A stretch of DNA of 64,000 bases. Source: Clostridioides difficile ATCC 9689 = DSM 1296 (GTDB lineage: Bacteria > Bacillota > Clostridia > Peptostreptococcales > Peptostreptococcaceae). Both the position numbers and the translations under genes were made by a program. Positions 11,243 through 21,177 of this stretch are shown one piece after another. Positions within the stretch are counted from its first letter, which is position 1; the number at the start of each line of letters is the position of its first letter. The DNA lies in assembly GCF_001077535.1 (NCBI RefSeq), contig NZ_CP011968.1, forward strand, positions 3,534,001 to 3,598,000. The letters run 5' to 3'. The notes under the pieces are model-generated. The model did no database searches. It worked only from the letters and a program-made list of their open reading frames with translations, and was not told the DNA's origin.

Positions 11243-12589
11243 TTAGTATTCTTTTCTCTTACTTGAAGATGGGATTCCTAATTCTTCACGATATTTGGCA
11301 ACTGTCCTTCTTGCAACATTGATTCCTTTTTCTTTTAATAACTTAGATATATGGTCATCACTTAAAGGTTTCTTTTTATTTTCGTCTTTTATTGTTTCCT
11401 TTATAATTTTTTTTATGCTTGTACTAGATGCCATTTCATTATTCTCAGTCTCAATGGCGCTACTGAAAAAGTACCTAAATTCATATACGCCAAAAGGTGT
11501 TAGCATATATTTACCATTTACACCTCTACTTATAGTAGATTCATGAAATTCTAATTTTTCTGCTATGTCTTTCATTTTCAAAGGTTTTATATATTTTGTC
11601 CCTTTTCTCAAAAATTCATCTTGAGCTTTTACTATCTCTTCTGCAATCTTAAGTACTGTAGTTTTCCTACTCTCTATATTTTTCATAAGTCCTGTTGCTG
11701 AATTTAGTCTTTCTTTTATAAATTCTTTTGCACTTTCATCAGACTGTGAATTTTTTAATATGTCTTTATAATAACTATTGATTCTTATTTGATAAGAATC
11801 TTTCTCATTTAAATATACAATAAATTCATCATCAATTTTTTCTACTGTTACATCAGGTTGAATGTATACACTTTTCTCTACTGAACAAGTTCTTCCTGGT
11901 TTGGGGTCTAATGTCTTAATTATGTTTATTAGTTCAACACATTTTTGTAATGACATATTGTACTTTTTACTTATCTCTTTATATTTATTATTTGCAATTA
12001 AATTTAAGTCTTTTGTAACGATTTCCTCTAAAATTTCATTATATATTCCTAAACTAGCCATTTGTATCATCAGACATTCTGAAAGACTTCTTGCCCCTAC
12101 TCCACTAGGTTCCAACTGCTGAACACTAATTAAACATTTTTCAAAAAGTTCTTCATCTATCTTTAAGGTATCAACAATTACTTTTTCCTCAGTTCTTAAA
12201 TATCCATCCTCATCTAAACTATCAATTATATACTCACAGACTTCCAATTCTTTGTCTGTAAGTTTATACAGGCTTATCTGAAATTTTAAATCTTCATATA
12301 AATTTGACGAATATTTAACTAAATTTTCTAGATTAACTTCATTATCAGGATTATAGCTTATCTCTGTTCTATCTAAACGTCTTGACCTATCCATGTCTTT
12401 TATATACTCTTCCCAATTTATCTCCCCACTTTTCTCGACTTCAACTAATGGGTTATTCTCTGCTTCTCTTTTTATCTCTTCTTCTAACTCTAACTTACTC
12501 ATATTTAATATTGATAATGATTGCTTAAGTTGTGTAGTCATTATTAGCTTCTGAGACTGAGTTAATTCTAGACTATTATTAAAATTCAT
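11243..12589 (-). CDS. rpoN: RNA polymerase sigma-54 factor
   Basis: This 448-aa sigma factor for -24/-12 promoters depends on AAA+ activators. Region I is glutamine-rich (LTQSQKLIMTTQLKQSLSILNM, near residues 8-30) and is followed by the core-binding middle. A helix-turn-helix type segment (MKDIAEKLEFHESTISRGVNGKYM) precedes the RpoN box ARRTVAKYREELGI close to the end, which reads the -24 element. I prefer ATG 12589, eight bases after GAGAGG; the GTG at 12598 abuts that site. In Clostridia this factor is also called SigL. It stands just before a catabolic cluster headed by a sigma-54 promoter. Confidence 0.96.
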   Translation of the reverse strand: MNFNNSLELTQSQKLIMTTQLKQSLSILNMSKLELEEEIKREAENNPLVEVEKSGEINWEEYIKDMDRSRRLDRTEISYNPDNEVNLENLVKYSSNLYEDLKFQISLYKLTDKELEVCEYIIDSLDEDGYLRTEEKVIVDTLKIDEELFEKCLISVQQLEPSGVGARSLSECLMIQMASLGIYNEILEEIVTKDLNLIANNKYKEISKKYNMSLQKCVELINIIKTLDPKPGRTCSVEKSVYIQPDVTVEKIDDEFIVYLNEKDSYQIRINSYYKDILKNSQSDESAKEFIKERLNSATGLMKNIESRKTTVLKIAEEIVKAQDEFLRKGTKYIKPLKMKDIAEKLEFHESTISRGVNGKYMLTPFGVYEFRYFFSSAIETENNEMASSTSIKKIIKETIKDENKKKPLSDDHISKLLKEKGINVARRTVAKYREELGIPSSSKRKEY

Positions 12590-12630
12590 TCTGCTCACCT
12601 CTCAATTTTATTAAACTTATTTTATAAAAG

Positions 12631-12695
12631 AAAAACCCTCCTGTATATGTATATTCTATCATTTAAAATATACCTTATGCAAAAGGGTTTTTTTT
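12631..12695. terminator. Terminator after xanthine dehydrogenase
   Basis: AAAAACCCT (12631-12639) pairs with AGGGTTTTT (12684-12692), and inner GTATAT/ATATAC sequences can pair too. Both strands carry T-runs beyond the stem; on the minus strand it closes the catabolic cluster. Confidence 0.8.
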
Positions 12696-12740
12696 ATTTA
12701 CAATTTCATCTATTTTTTTATTTAATATTTCTTTTTTTTG

Positions 12741-15302
12741 TTACTTTTTTTTACTATATGGAGTATTTTGTAGTGGTAGCTCAGTTCTAAATTCTTTATC
12801 AAATACATAATAGGCATTTTGTACTGCTGGTGCAGTAGGAACTGTACAAATTTCTCCTACACCTTTTGCCCCATAAGCCAATAAATCTTTGTTCTTTTCA
12901 ACTATTAAAGCTTGTATTTCTGGTATATCTGTAGATTTAAATAAACCTAATGTACCAAACTTAGCTGTAGGAACAGAGTTGACTACTGGGTAATCTTCGG
13001 TTAGAGCATATCCAAGACCCATAACTACTCCACCTTCTATTTGACCTTCTAAACTGATTGGATTTATAGCTCTTCCAACATCATGTGCTGCTACTACTTT
13101 TTCTAGTTTTCCATTTTCATCCAGAATTACAACTTGTGTTGCATATCCATAAGCAACATGACTTACTGGATTTTCTTTGTCACAACCCATTTTATCTGTA
13201 ATACTTTCATATTCTCCATAAAACTCTTCTCCCTCTAAATCAAGTAAAGTTTTGCCAGAGTCTAAAGCTTCTTTTAACTTATTTGATGCAACCTTAGTAG
13301 CTTCTCCCGTAAATACTGTCTGTCTTGAAGCCGTAGTATTACCAGAGTCTGGTGTTAAATGAGTATCTGGAACTTCATGCACTATATTTTCAGGAAGTAG
13401 GTTAGCAGTTTCACAAACTACTTGAGTCATAACAGTACCAAGCCCTTGACCTATACAAGAAGCACTTGTTCTTATGTGAACTTTGCCATCTTTTATCACC
13501 AATCTACATCTTCCAACATCAGGTATACCAACTCCAACCCCACTATTTTTCATAGCACAAGCTATACCTGCACGTGGATGCTTTTCATACTCTTCTTTTA
13601 CAGCTTCTAGTGTCTCTGCCATTGCTGTTCCTTCATCTGCAAATTGACCATTTGGTAAAACTTGCCCAGGTCTTATTGCATTTTTATATCTTATCTCCCA
13701 AGGAGATATTCCAACCATTTCAGCAAGTAAATTTAGATTACATTCAGTTGCAAAACAACTCTGTGTAACTCCAAATCCTCTAAATGCTCCTCCAGGAGGG
13801 TTATTAGTATATACTGCTGTTCCTGTTATATCAATATCTTGATAATTGTATGGTCCTGCTGCATGAGTACACAGTCTTTGTAGCACTGGTCCTCCAAGAG
13901 AGGCATATGCACCTGTGTCAGATATTATCGTTGCCTTCATACCTGTTAAGTATCCATTTTCATCACATGCTGTCGTAAATTCCATTTCTGTGGCATGTCG
14001 TTTTGGATGAACAATAATACTTTCTTTTCTTGTTAACTGTACTTTTACAAATCTCTTTGTATGGTATGCAAGTAAGGCTGCATGGTGTTGAACACTCATG
14101 TCTTCTTTTCCACCAAACCCTCCTCCTACCATTTTGTTTATAACTCTTACCTTCTCATATGGTAACCCTAACATATCTGCACATTCATGTTGAGTGGCAA
14201 ACACCCCTTGGTCTGTTGAATAGATTATTACTCCATCCTCTTCATAAGGACCAGCTACTGCACATTCAGGCTCTAAAAATGCGTGTTCTGTAGCAGGTGT
14301 AGTATATCTTTTAGTTACAACATATTTTGAATTTTCTATCTTTTCTTTAGCGTTTCCTCTTACTAAATGTTCCTTAACAAGTATATTCCCTGTCTCATGT
14401 ATCTTTGGAGCATCTTCTCTAAGTGCATCTGCTGTAGTACTTAATGGTGTTAATTCCTCATAATCTATCTTAACTAGCTTTTTGGCCTCTTCTAACGCTT
14501 CTCTAGTTTCTGCTGCTACTAAAACTATTCCATCTCCTAAGTATCTAGTTATTTCACCTTCTGGTATTAAAGTATCCCAATCCTTCTTTAAGTGTCCTAC
14601 CTTTATAGTTCCTGGAATATCTTTAGCTGTTAGAACTGCAACAACTCCTGGATAAGCTTTTGCTTCTTCTATATCTATTTTTTTAACTAAAGCTCTAGGA
14701 TACTTAGCTCTAACTGCTGAGCCATAAATCATACCCTCAATTCTCATATCATCTACATATTCAGAATATCCAAGTGCTTTGCCAACTGCATCAACTCTAG
14801 GAAGATTTTCACCTACTAGACCTTTACAGTTTACTTTTGGCACATCTATATTTTCTCTAAAAATCTTTGCTGCTAAATCGACAGCTTTAATTATTTTTAC
14901 ATACCCTGTACATCTACATATATTACCTTTTAAAGCTTTCTTTATATCATCTTCAGTAGGATTATTATTAACGTCTATAAGTGCTTTTGAACTAATTACC
15001 ATACCTGGAATACAAAATCCACATTGTACAGCTCCTTGACTAGCAAAAGAATATGCAAAAACATCTCTTTCTCTCTCTGATAATCCCTCTATAGTTGTTA
15101 TGTTTTTCCCAACTAATTTATCAGTTTTAAATACACATGCTTTAGTAGCTTTACCATCTATTATAACCATACATGTTCCACAAGCACCTTCTGAACATCC
15201 ATTTTTAACTGAAGTTATATTCATATCTTCTCTAAGGAAGTCTAAAAGTTTTTTGCCTTCTTTTGCAACAACTTTCTCTCCATTTAATATAAATTCTACC
15301 AT
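12741..15302 (-). CDS. Selenium-dependent type xanthine dehydrogenase (molybdenum hydroxylase)
   Basis: This 853-aa fusion oxidises hypoxanthine/xanthine-type purines or runs in the reductive direction. N-terminal ferredoxin domain: Cys36, 41, 44 and 56 ligate one [2Fe-2S] cluster and Cys94, 97, 129 and 131 the second. From about residue 165 it is the molybdopterin catalytic subunit with GGGFGGKED, FRGFGVTQS and the C-terminal GAKGVGEICT that carries the active-site glutamate. No FAD subunit is fused. The one-chain layout without FAD matches the Se-dependent xanthine dehydrogenase family and E. coli XdhD. It overlaps the dihydropyrimidinase gene by seven bases and ends the cluster. Selenium dependence is inferred from the family; no in-frame TGA is present. 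Confidence 0.88.
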   Translation of the reverse strand: MVEFILNGEKVVAKEGKKLLDFLREDMNITSVKNGCSEGACGTCMVIIDGKATKACVFKTDKLVGKNITTIEGLSERERDVFAYSFASQGAVQCGFCIPGMVISSKALIDVNNNPTEDDIKKALKGNICRCTGYVKIIKAVDLAAKIFRENIDVPKVNCKGLVGENLPRVDAVGKALGYSEYVDDMRIEGMIYGSAVRAKYPRALVKKIDIEEAKAYPGVVAVLTAKDIPGTIKVGHLKKDWDTLIPEGEITRYLGDGIVLVAAETREALEEAKKLVKIDYEELTPLSTTADALREDAPKIHETGNILVKEHLVRGNAKEKIENSKYVVTKRYTTPATEHAFLEPECAVAGPYEEDGVIIYSTDQGVFATQHECADMLGLPYEKVRVINKMVGGGFGGKEDMSVQHHAALLAYHTKRFVKVQLTRKESIIVHPKRHATEMEFTTACDENGYLTGMKATIISDTGAYASLGGPVLQRLCTHAAGPYNYQDIDITGTAVYTNNPPGGAFRGFGVTQSCFATECNLNLLAEMVGISPWEIRYKNAIRPGQVLPNGQFADEGTAMAETLEAVKEEYEKHPRAGIACAMKNSGVGVGIPDVGRCRLVIKDGKVHIRTSASCIGQGLGTVMTQVVCETANLLPENIVHEVPDTHLTPDSGNTTASRQTVFTGEATKVASNKLKEALDSGKTLLDLEGEEFYGEYESITDKMGCDKENPVSHVAYGYATQVVILDENGKLEKVVAAHDVGRAINPISLEGQIEGGVVMGLGYALTEDYPVVNSVPTAKFGTLGLFKSTDIPEIQALIVEKNKDLLAYGAKGVGEICTVPTAPAVQNAYYVFDKEFRTELPLQNTPYSKKK

Positions 15303-16687
15303 TCTCTAGCCCCCTTTGTTAGACGCCTATTTATATATCTCCCACTTGGAGTATTACAGATTAATTCTCCATCTCTAACTACTTCTTTTCCTCTTAAATA
15401 AACATGTTCTATTTGACAATCCACTTCATACCCTTCATAAGGTGTATAATCTACATTTTGTAATTGTTTTTTTGCTTCTATTTTGGATTTTTTGTTTGGA
15501 TTTAAGACTAATATATCTGCATCACTGCCTATTTCTATAGTTCCTTTATTAGGATACATTCCAAACAACTTTGCTGGATTAGTTGATGTTACTTCTACCA
15601 TCTTGTTGATAGATATTTTATTTTTACAGACTCCATATGTGTATAAAAGACTCATCCTATGTTCTACACCTGGAGAACCATTTGGTATCTTACTGAAATC
15701 GTTTATCCCAAGTTCCTTCTGTCCCTTATAATTAAAAGAACAATGGTCTGTTCCTATAGTGTCTATTTGATTATCTAAAATAGCATTCCATAATATTTCA
15801 TTATTTTCTTTATTTCTTAAAGGTGGTGACATTACATACTTAGCACTTTCAAATCCATCTAAATCATATAATTCATCATTTAATAGAAGGTATTGAGGAC
15901 AAGTTTCAACTATTACATCCACACCTCTTTGCTTAGCTTTTAAAACCTCCTCTAAGGATTCTTTACAGCTTAAGTGAACTACATATACTTTAGAGTTTGC
16001 AACTTCAGCTATCTTCATAAGTCTTGATGTAGCTTCTGCCTCCATTATAGCTGGTCTAGTTAATTGATGATATTTTGGAGATAAATTATTTTCTGACTTT
16101 GCTTTATCCACAAGTTCACATATTATGTCCCCATTTTCACAATGGAAACCAATAATCCCTCCTATCTCTTCTGCTTTTCTCAATGCTTCAAAGATTACAC
16201 CATCATCAACTTGAAGGCTTCCTTTATACGCCATATACAGTTTAAATGAAGATACTCCCTCTTTCACCATATCCTCCATTTCATTACAAACCGAGTCATT
16301 CCAATCTGTTATAGCCATATGAAAGCCATAATCTGAATAGGATTTATCCTTAGCTTTTTCATGCCATTCTTCTAATCCGTCTTTCAAAGAACATCCTTTA
16401 TCTTGTGTAGCAAAATCCAATATAGTAGTAGTTCCTCCTACTATAGCAGCTTTTGTTCCTGTCTCAAAGTTATCTGCTGTCTTAGTAACGCCTGTATCTA
16501 AGTCAAAGTGTGTGTGTGTATCTATACCTCCTGGTATAACATAAGAATCACTAACATCAACTATTTCATCATTTTCTTTTGATATATCAAGACCTATATC
16601 GACTATTTTTTCATCTTCTATTCTTACATCTGCACAGTAAGTTTTTTCACTTGTTACTACTTTCCCACCTTTTAAAACAATTCCCAT
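15296..16687 (-). CDS. hydA: Dihydropyrimidinase (D-hydantoinase)
   Basis: Zinc amidohydrolase that opens the ring of 5,6-dihydrouracil or dihydrothymine, and hydantoins, to N-carbamoyl-beta-amino acids. The 463-aa protein has the metal motif GGIDTHTHFDLD (residues ~54-65), the bridging lysine in SSFKLYMAYKG, and later metal residues in GFHCENGD, VVHLSCKES and TIGTDHCSF. It is the step after PreA, which lies just upstream, and the reading frame overlaps the following xanthine dehydrogenase. The ATG has AAGGTGGAG before it. Phenylhydantoinase activity is an alternative. Confidence 0.9.
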   Translation of the reverse strand: MGIVLKGGKVVTSEKTYCADVRIEDEKIVDIGLDISKENDEIVDVSDSYVIPGGIDTHTHFDLDTGVTKTADNFETGTKAAIVGGTTTILDFATQDKGCSLKDGLEEWHEKAKDKSYSDYGFHMAITDWNDSVCNEMEDMVKEGVSSFKLYMAYKGSLQVDDGVIFEALRKAEEIGGIIGFHCENGDIICELVDKAKSENNLSPKYHQLTRPAIMEAEATSRLMKIAEVANSKVYVVHLSCKESLEEVLKAKQRGVDVIVETCPQYLLLNDELYDLDGFESAKYVMSPPLRNKENNEILWNAILDNQIDTIGTDHCSFNYKGQKELGINDFSKIPNGSPGVEHRMSLLYTYGVCKNKISINKMVEVTSTNPAKLFGMYPNKGTIEIGSDADILVLNPNKKSKIEAKKQLQNVDYTPYEGYEVDCQIEHVYLRGKEVVRDGELICNTPSGRYINRRLTKGAREW

Positions 16688-16969
16688 ATAGACTCCACCT
16701 TACTTGTAATGTATCAATTTATTTTATATGAAAAAATTAACTTAAAGTAATCTAGTTAGTTCACTTATACGCAGTAAATCTATATTAAGATTAAACCAAT
16801 ACCTAATTAAATTAATATTCAGCTAAACTAATATTTAGTTAAATCAATATAATAAAATTATTAACTTTAGACTGTATTATTAATGCATAATGTGTGTTTG
16901 TTTATCTGATATATTTTATTATCCTAATACCTATTACTCTAAGTTAATTACCAAAATTCTATATAATTA

Positions 16970-18079
16970 TTACTCATTCATAGCTTCTACTTGATTGTAG
17001 CAGATGCTTAAAGCTCCTTTTGGACATCTAGTTACACATAATCCACATCCAAAACACTTGTCTGCATCTATGTTCAACTTATCTGTAACTTCTAAAGCTT
17101 CGTATACACAGCTTGTTACACATTGCTTACATTTGATACACTTGTTATCATCCACTACTGGAGCTACTGAATGAGTTCTAAACCCTCTAGCTGCCATTTT
17201 CTTATGAGTTAATCCTTTTATTTCATTAACATCAGCATATCCATTCTCATCTAAAAATTCATTTAATTCTTTAGCAATTTTTCCATAGATAGAAGGCCCT
17301 TTAAGGATTGCTTCTGTACATACTTGAACAGCACTTGCTCCAGCCATCATCATTTCAGCCACGTCTTTTCCACAAGTGATTCCACCAACACCGATTATTG
17401 GTATATTTACAACTTGAGAAGCTTCATATATACATCTTATTGCTAGAGGTCTTATTGGTGCACCTGATAACCATCCGTATCCAGCTTTACTTCCCATTAT
17501 AGGGTATCCTGTATTTACATCTATTGCCATACATGGTCCAAATGAGTTTATCATTACAAGTCCATCTGCACCTGCTTCTTCAACAGCTTTTGCAATAGTT
17601 TGAATGTCAGTATGAGGACTCATTTTCATAAATACTGGTACATCTAAAACAGCTTTTGCAGCTTTTAAAGCATTTACTATTGGTGCAACGTCTGTACCTA
17701 CATAATGAGTAGATAATTCAACTGCATCTGCATAAGGCTTTACTAAAGGAGCAACCTCAGCTATTTGCTCTGCTGAATATCCCATACTTACTATTACTGG
17801 AAGCCCTGTTTCTTTTACCTTTTTGTATTCTTCCTCTATCCATTGCTCTTTTGGAAGCTCTGACCATAATTCTGTGTTTAAAAAACCACTATTAGTTTTT
17901 GCCATACATGGTCTTGGTACATCAGCTGGTAATACAGATATAGTTTTTGTACATATAGCTCCTGCTCCACCTTTTGCTGCCTCTTGACAGAGAGCACCAT
18001 CTTTTGCTCCAGGTCCTGCCGCTGTCATAATTGGATTTAAAAATTCCATTCCATATAAATTAACTTTTAAATTAGCCAT
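16970..18079 (-). CDS. preA: Dihydropyrimidine dehydrogenase catalytic subunit PreA-like
   Basis: This FMN TIM-barrel enzyme of the dihydroorotate dehydrogenase family is fused to a C-terminal two-cluster ferredoxin domain. In the 369-aa chain, residues 1-300 give the barrel (NPIMTAAGPGAKDG at the start, GVGGITCGKDVAEMMMAGASAVQVCT near the phosphate site). Near residue 313 CIKCKQCVTSC and near 343 CFGCGLCVTRCP bind two [4Fe-4S] clusters. In E. coli PreA works with the flavin subunit PreT to reduce uracil/thymine. No PreT gene lies in this window, so electrons may come from ferredoxin or a distant partner. It stands before the dihydropyrimidinase. Confidence 0.85.
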   Translation of the reverse strand: MANLKVNLYGMEFLNPIMTAAGPGAKDGALCQEAAKGGAGAICTKTISVLPADVPRPCMAKTNSGFLNTELWSELPKEQWIEEEYKKVKETGLPVIVSMGYSAEQIAEVAPLVKPYADAVELSTHYVGTDVAPIVNALKAAKAVLDVPVFMKMSPHTDIQTIAKAVEEAGADGLVMINSFGPCMAIDVNTGYPIMGSKAGYGWLSGAPIRPLAIRCIYEASQVVNIPIIGVGGITCGKDVAEMMMAGASAVQVCTEAILKGPSIYGKIAKELNEFLDENGYADVNEIKGLTHKKMAARGFRTHSVAPVVDDNKCIKCKQCVTSCVYEALEVTDKLNIDADKCFGCGLCVTRCPKGALSICYNQVEAMNE

Positions 18080-18270
18080 ATTATTATCTCTCCCTTAAAT
18101 TAAATATTTTTAATATTTAGATTGTATTCTTTTATTTGTATTTGTTATTTATTTACTTTTTTATATTATTTAAAATATAAGATAGTTTTGTTGAATTATT
18201 AATATCTCTGAATTATTTTTATTAATACTTAATGACTTTAAGTCAATATAGATTTTTACTTGTTTTATTT

Positions 18271-19623
18271 TTATTTTGCTTCTTCAACTTTATTATTTTT
18301 TTCTTTTTTAGAACCTAGTTCATTGAAGAATATGTTTAAAAGCACTGCTGATAAACTACCTGTTGTTATTCCACTATGGAATATTGTTTGTACCCAAGTT
18401 GGGAAATTATGATAGAAATCAGGATTTGTTAGTGGTATCATAGACAAACCAACACTAACTGCTACTATAACCCCATTTTTAGTTCCATCAAATTTCACTT
18501 TGCTTAAAGTTTTTACTCCTCCAACCATTACCATTCCAAACATTGCAAATCCTACGCCTCCAAGAACAGGCTTAGGTATTGCTCCTATTATTGCTGCAAA
18601 TTTTGGTAAGAATCCAAGTACTAGCAATATAACCCCTGCGTAAACTGCTATAAATCTTGATTTTATACCTGTAAGACCTACTATTCCTGTATTTTGACCA
18701 AATGGAGTTATTGGAAATGAATTGAATATTCCAGATAATGCTGTAGATATTCCATCTCCAAATAGACCTCTTTTAATATTTTTACCTGTTACTTCTTTGT
18801 CTACCATTTCATGAATAGCTATCATATTACCAACTGATTCCGTCATAAGTACCAACATAATCAAACACAATGATAGTATTGCAGATGGTTCAAATCTAGG
18901 CATTCCAAATTTTAAAGGTACATTTAAGTTAAGCCAACCAACTCCATTTACTGCACTAAAATCTGCCATTCCAACTGCCATGGAAAGTAGTGTACCAAGT
19001 ACTATACCTACCAATATAGCTGTGCTATTCCAAATTCCTTTTAAGAATTTAAATGAAAGTAAAGTTATTGCCAATACTGCTAAAGCTAATGCTAATGAGT
19101 TTGGTTCAACCGCTTCCAATTTGTTGTCAGTTATCCATTTTATCCCAACTGGAAATAGTGAAATACCTATTACCATAACAACTGTTCCAGTAACTACACT
19201 AGGGAAAAATCTTATTAATTTTTCAAATACTGGAGCAAGTAATATACAAAACAATCCAGCTACTATTACAGAGCCAAATACTGTCTGTATTGCAACTTGT
19301 GAATCACTATATGATGAGGCTATTGCTGTCATACCTGCCACAGCGGCAAAACTAGTTCCTTCTATTACTGGTATTTTAGCACCTACAATATTTCCTATAC
19401 CAACACTTTGTATGAGTGTTCCTATACCTGCCATAAACAAGCAAGCATTTATTAAAAAAACAATACTAGCATGATCTAGTCGTGCAGCACTTCCTATCAT
19501 CATAGGAACTGCTACTGCTCCTGCACACATTGCTAAAACGTGCTGTAGTGAAAATACCCAAGATTTGGATACAGGTAACCTTTCATCTACTGGAGCTATT
19601 TTAGGGCTTTTATCTCGAGACAT
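18271..19623 (-). CDS. Xanthine/uracil family permease (NCS2)
   Basis: This 450-aa membrane protein has about 12-14 hydrophobic segments and imports a purine or pyrimidine base by proton or sodium symport. NCS2 landmarks are the N-terminal SLQHVLAMCAGAVAVPMMIG, the substrate region VIEGTSFAAVAGM, and the TM8-TM10 stretch ESVGNMIAIHEM then FPITPFGQNTGIVGLTG. The Asn-x-Gly-like FGQNTG motif and the run that follows fit the xanthine/urate branch (PbuX, YgfU, PucJ) better than uracil-specific UraA, but this is inference. It lies between ssnA and preA in the purine/pyrimidine degradation cluster, which supports a base-import role. Confidence 0.88.
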   Translation of the reverse strand: MSRDKSPKIAPVDERLPVSKSWVFSLQHVLAMCAGAVAVPMMIGSAARLDHASIVFLINACLFMAGIGTLIQSVGIGNIVGAKIPVIEGTSFAAVAGMTAIASSYSDSQVAIQTVFGSVIVAGLFCILLAPVFEKLIRFFPSVVTGTVVMVIGISLFPVGIKWITDNKLEAVEPNSLALALAVLAITLLSFKFLKGIWNSTAILVGIVLGTLLSMAVGMADFSAVNGVGWLNLNVPLKFGMPRFEPSAILSLCLIMLVLMTESVGNMIAIHEMVDKEVTGKNIKRGLFGDGISTALSGIFNSFPITPFGQNTGIVGLTGIKSRFIAVYAGVILLVLGFLPKFAAIIGAIPKPVLGGVGFAMFGMVMVGGVKTLSKVKFDGTKNGVIVAVSVGLSMIPLTNPDFYHNFPTWVQTIFHSGITTGSLSAVLLNIFFNELGSKKEKNNKVEEAK

Positions 19624-19760
19624 TTTGGGTCTCCCTTCTATATTTAATTTAATATTCTATTCCGTATATTTTTTATTTATATACTTCATTTAAATTCCTA
19701 TTTTTGTTTAAGCTCTGTTTTTAACATCTAAATTCTTGTTTCTTACTTGTATATTAATCT

Positions 19761-19817
19761 GAACCTCCCATGACTAAAGTCACAGGGTTCCTGCTTCATA
19801 GAATTTTGCATAATCAA
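19761..19817 (-). mobile_element. 57-nt mini-element, TTGAT to TnpB-type end hairpin (copy 1)
   Basis: On the minus strand it starts with TTGAT (complement 19813-19817) and ends with GTGACTTTAGTCATGGGAGG followed by TTC. The 57 nt are identical to copy 2 at 29681-29737. GGAACC...GGTTC and TGACTTTAGTCA form a nested hairpin of the kind that closes the right end and guide-RNA scaffold of IS605-group tnpB elements. TTGAT is the target pentanucleotide known for ISDra2-like elements and the C. difficile IStron. It begins four bases after the ssnA stop codon. No tnpA or tnpB is left. Confidence 0.65.
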
Positions 19818-19821
19818 TTAT

Positions 19822-21150
19822 TTAAATTCTATTCCATAGATTTTGACTTAATTCTCTACTTTTTGCTAGAATACTTTCTTCATCTATGTTTATTAACTTT
19901 CTATCTTTCATAAGTACCTTTCCACTTATAATAGTTGTATCTACGCTTCTTCCACTCATTCCAAAAATAGTGTGTCCCCCTATTGTATTTTCTGTCAATG
20001 GAGTATGTGGTATATAATCAACTACTATAACATCTGCATAAGCACCTTTTTTAAGTACTCCTAGGTCATTTTTATAATAAGCTTTAGCTATTTTTCTATT
20101 GTTATCAAATAACATTGTTTGTGATTCTTCAAATCCAACTCTTGGGTCTTTTAAGTGATGTTTGTGAATTATATTGGCAACTTTTAATGATTCAAACATA
20201 TCGCTAGTATATCCATCAGTTCCTAATCCTACTGTAACTCCCCTTTTTAATAACTCTATTGCAGGAGAACATCCAACTGCATTTCCCATATTAGATTCTG
20301 GATTATGAACTACAAATGTATTTGTTTTATTTAAAAGACTGATTTCTTCTGCACTTATATATATACAATGAACTGCTATTGTTTTTTCTTTTAGTACTCC
20401 AAAATCATTGAATCTTTCTAAAACCCTTTTTCCATATTTATCTACATTATATTGTAAGTCTGCTAGTCCTTCAGCAACATGTACATGGTAACCTGTATCA
20501 AGACCAGCTATCTCTGAAGCACATTTATTTAATGTATCATCAGATAGTGTAAATGCAGCATGAAGCCCAAACATTCCTTTTATCATGTCTGTATCATCTT
20601 TTTGAGCGTATTTTATAAAGTTTACGTTTTCATTGATACCTTGTTGGATTGTATTTCCACCATCTCTATCAGACACTTCATAACAAAGACACGTTCTAAT
20701 TCCCAAATCCTTTGCAACATCTGATATTGTAAACAAACTGCCTTCAATTGCATTTGGACTTGCATGATGGTCATAAACTGTTGTTACACCATTTTTTATA
20801 CATTCTATATACGTTGCATATGCACTGTATTTTGTATCTTCCAGTGTAAGCTGTTTGTCAAGTCTCCACCATAAATTGTTTAGTATCTCTAAAAAGTTCT
20901 CAGAAGGTTTTCCTGGAACTGCCATTCCTCTAGCAAATGAGCTGTATATATGCATATGTGAATTTATTAGACCCGGCATGATTATTTTCTTGCCTGCATC
21001 TATAAATTCATGTACTGGATATTTAGCTTTCATTTCTTCTGTAGTACCTATATCTTCAATTAGATTATCATTTATTACTACACATCCATCTTCCATATAG
21101 GGATTTAAAGAATCTTGGCTTATTAGCCTCCCATTCCCCACTAAAATCAT
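19822..21150 (-). CDS. ssnA: SsnA-type aminohydrolase
   Basis: This 442-aa amidohydrolase-superfamily protein is related to guanine/adenosine deaminases and chlorohydrolases. Metal motifs are visible: LINSHMHIYSS near residue 62, YHVHVAEGL near 220, the histidine in TIAVHCIYI, and GLGTDGYTSDM near 300. SsnA is repeatedly found with YgeX, YgeY, Xdh and selenium metabolism genes, exactly the company here; its true substrate is unproven, and a deaminated or ring-opened purine is likely. AAGGAGG lies before the ATG. A 28-bp gap to the D-aminoacylase-like gene indicates one operon. Confidence 0.85.
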   Translation of the reverse strand: MILVGNGRLISQDSLNPYMEDGCVVINDNLIEDIGTTEEMKAKYPVHEFIDAGKKIIMPGLINSHMHIYSSFARGMAVPGKPSENFLEILNNLWWRLDKQLTLEDTKYSAYATYIECIKNGVTTVYDHHASPNAIEGSLFTISDVAKDLGIRTCLCYEVSDRDGGNTIQQGINENVNFIKYAQKDDTDMIKGMFGLHAAFTLSDDTLNKCASEIAGLDTGYHVHVAEGLADLQYNVDKYGKRVLERFNDFGVLKEKTIAVHCIYISAEEISLLNKTNTFVVHNPESNMGNAVGCSPAIELLKRGVTVGLGTDGYTSDMFESLKVANIIHKHHLKDPRVGFEESQTMLFDNNRKIAKAYYKNDLGVLKKGAYADVIVVDYIPHTPLTENTIGGHTIFGMSGRSVDTTIISGKVLMKDRKLINIDEESILAKSRELSQNLWNRI

Positions 21151-21177
21151 AAATTTATTCCTCCTTAAAGCTAAGAT

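Noticed and set aside
12741-15302. Selenocysteine in the xanthine dehydrogenase
   Set aside because: No in-frame TGA; in this family selenium is a labile cofactor, not encoded.
19624-19821. Purine riboswitch before the permease gene
   Set aside because: Searched by eye for the purine aptamer core and found none; the only structure is the mini-element hairpin.
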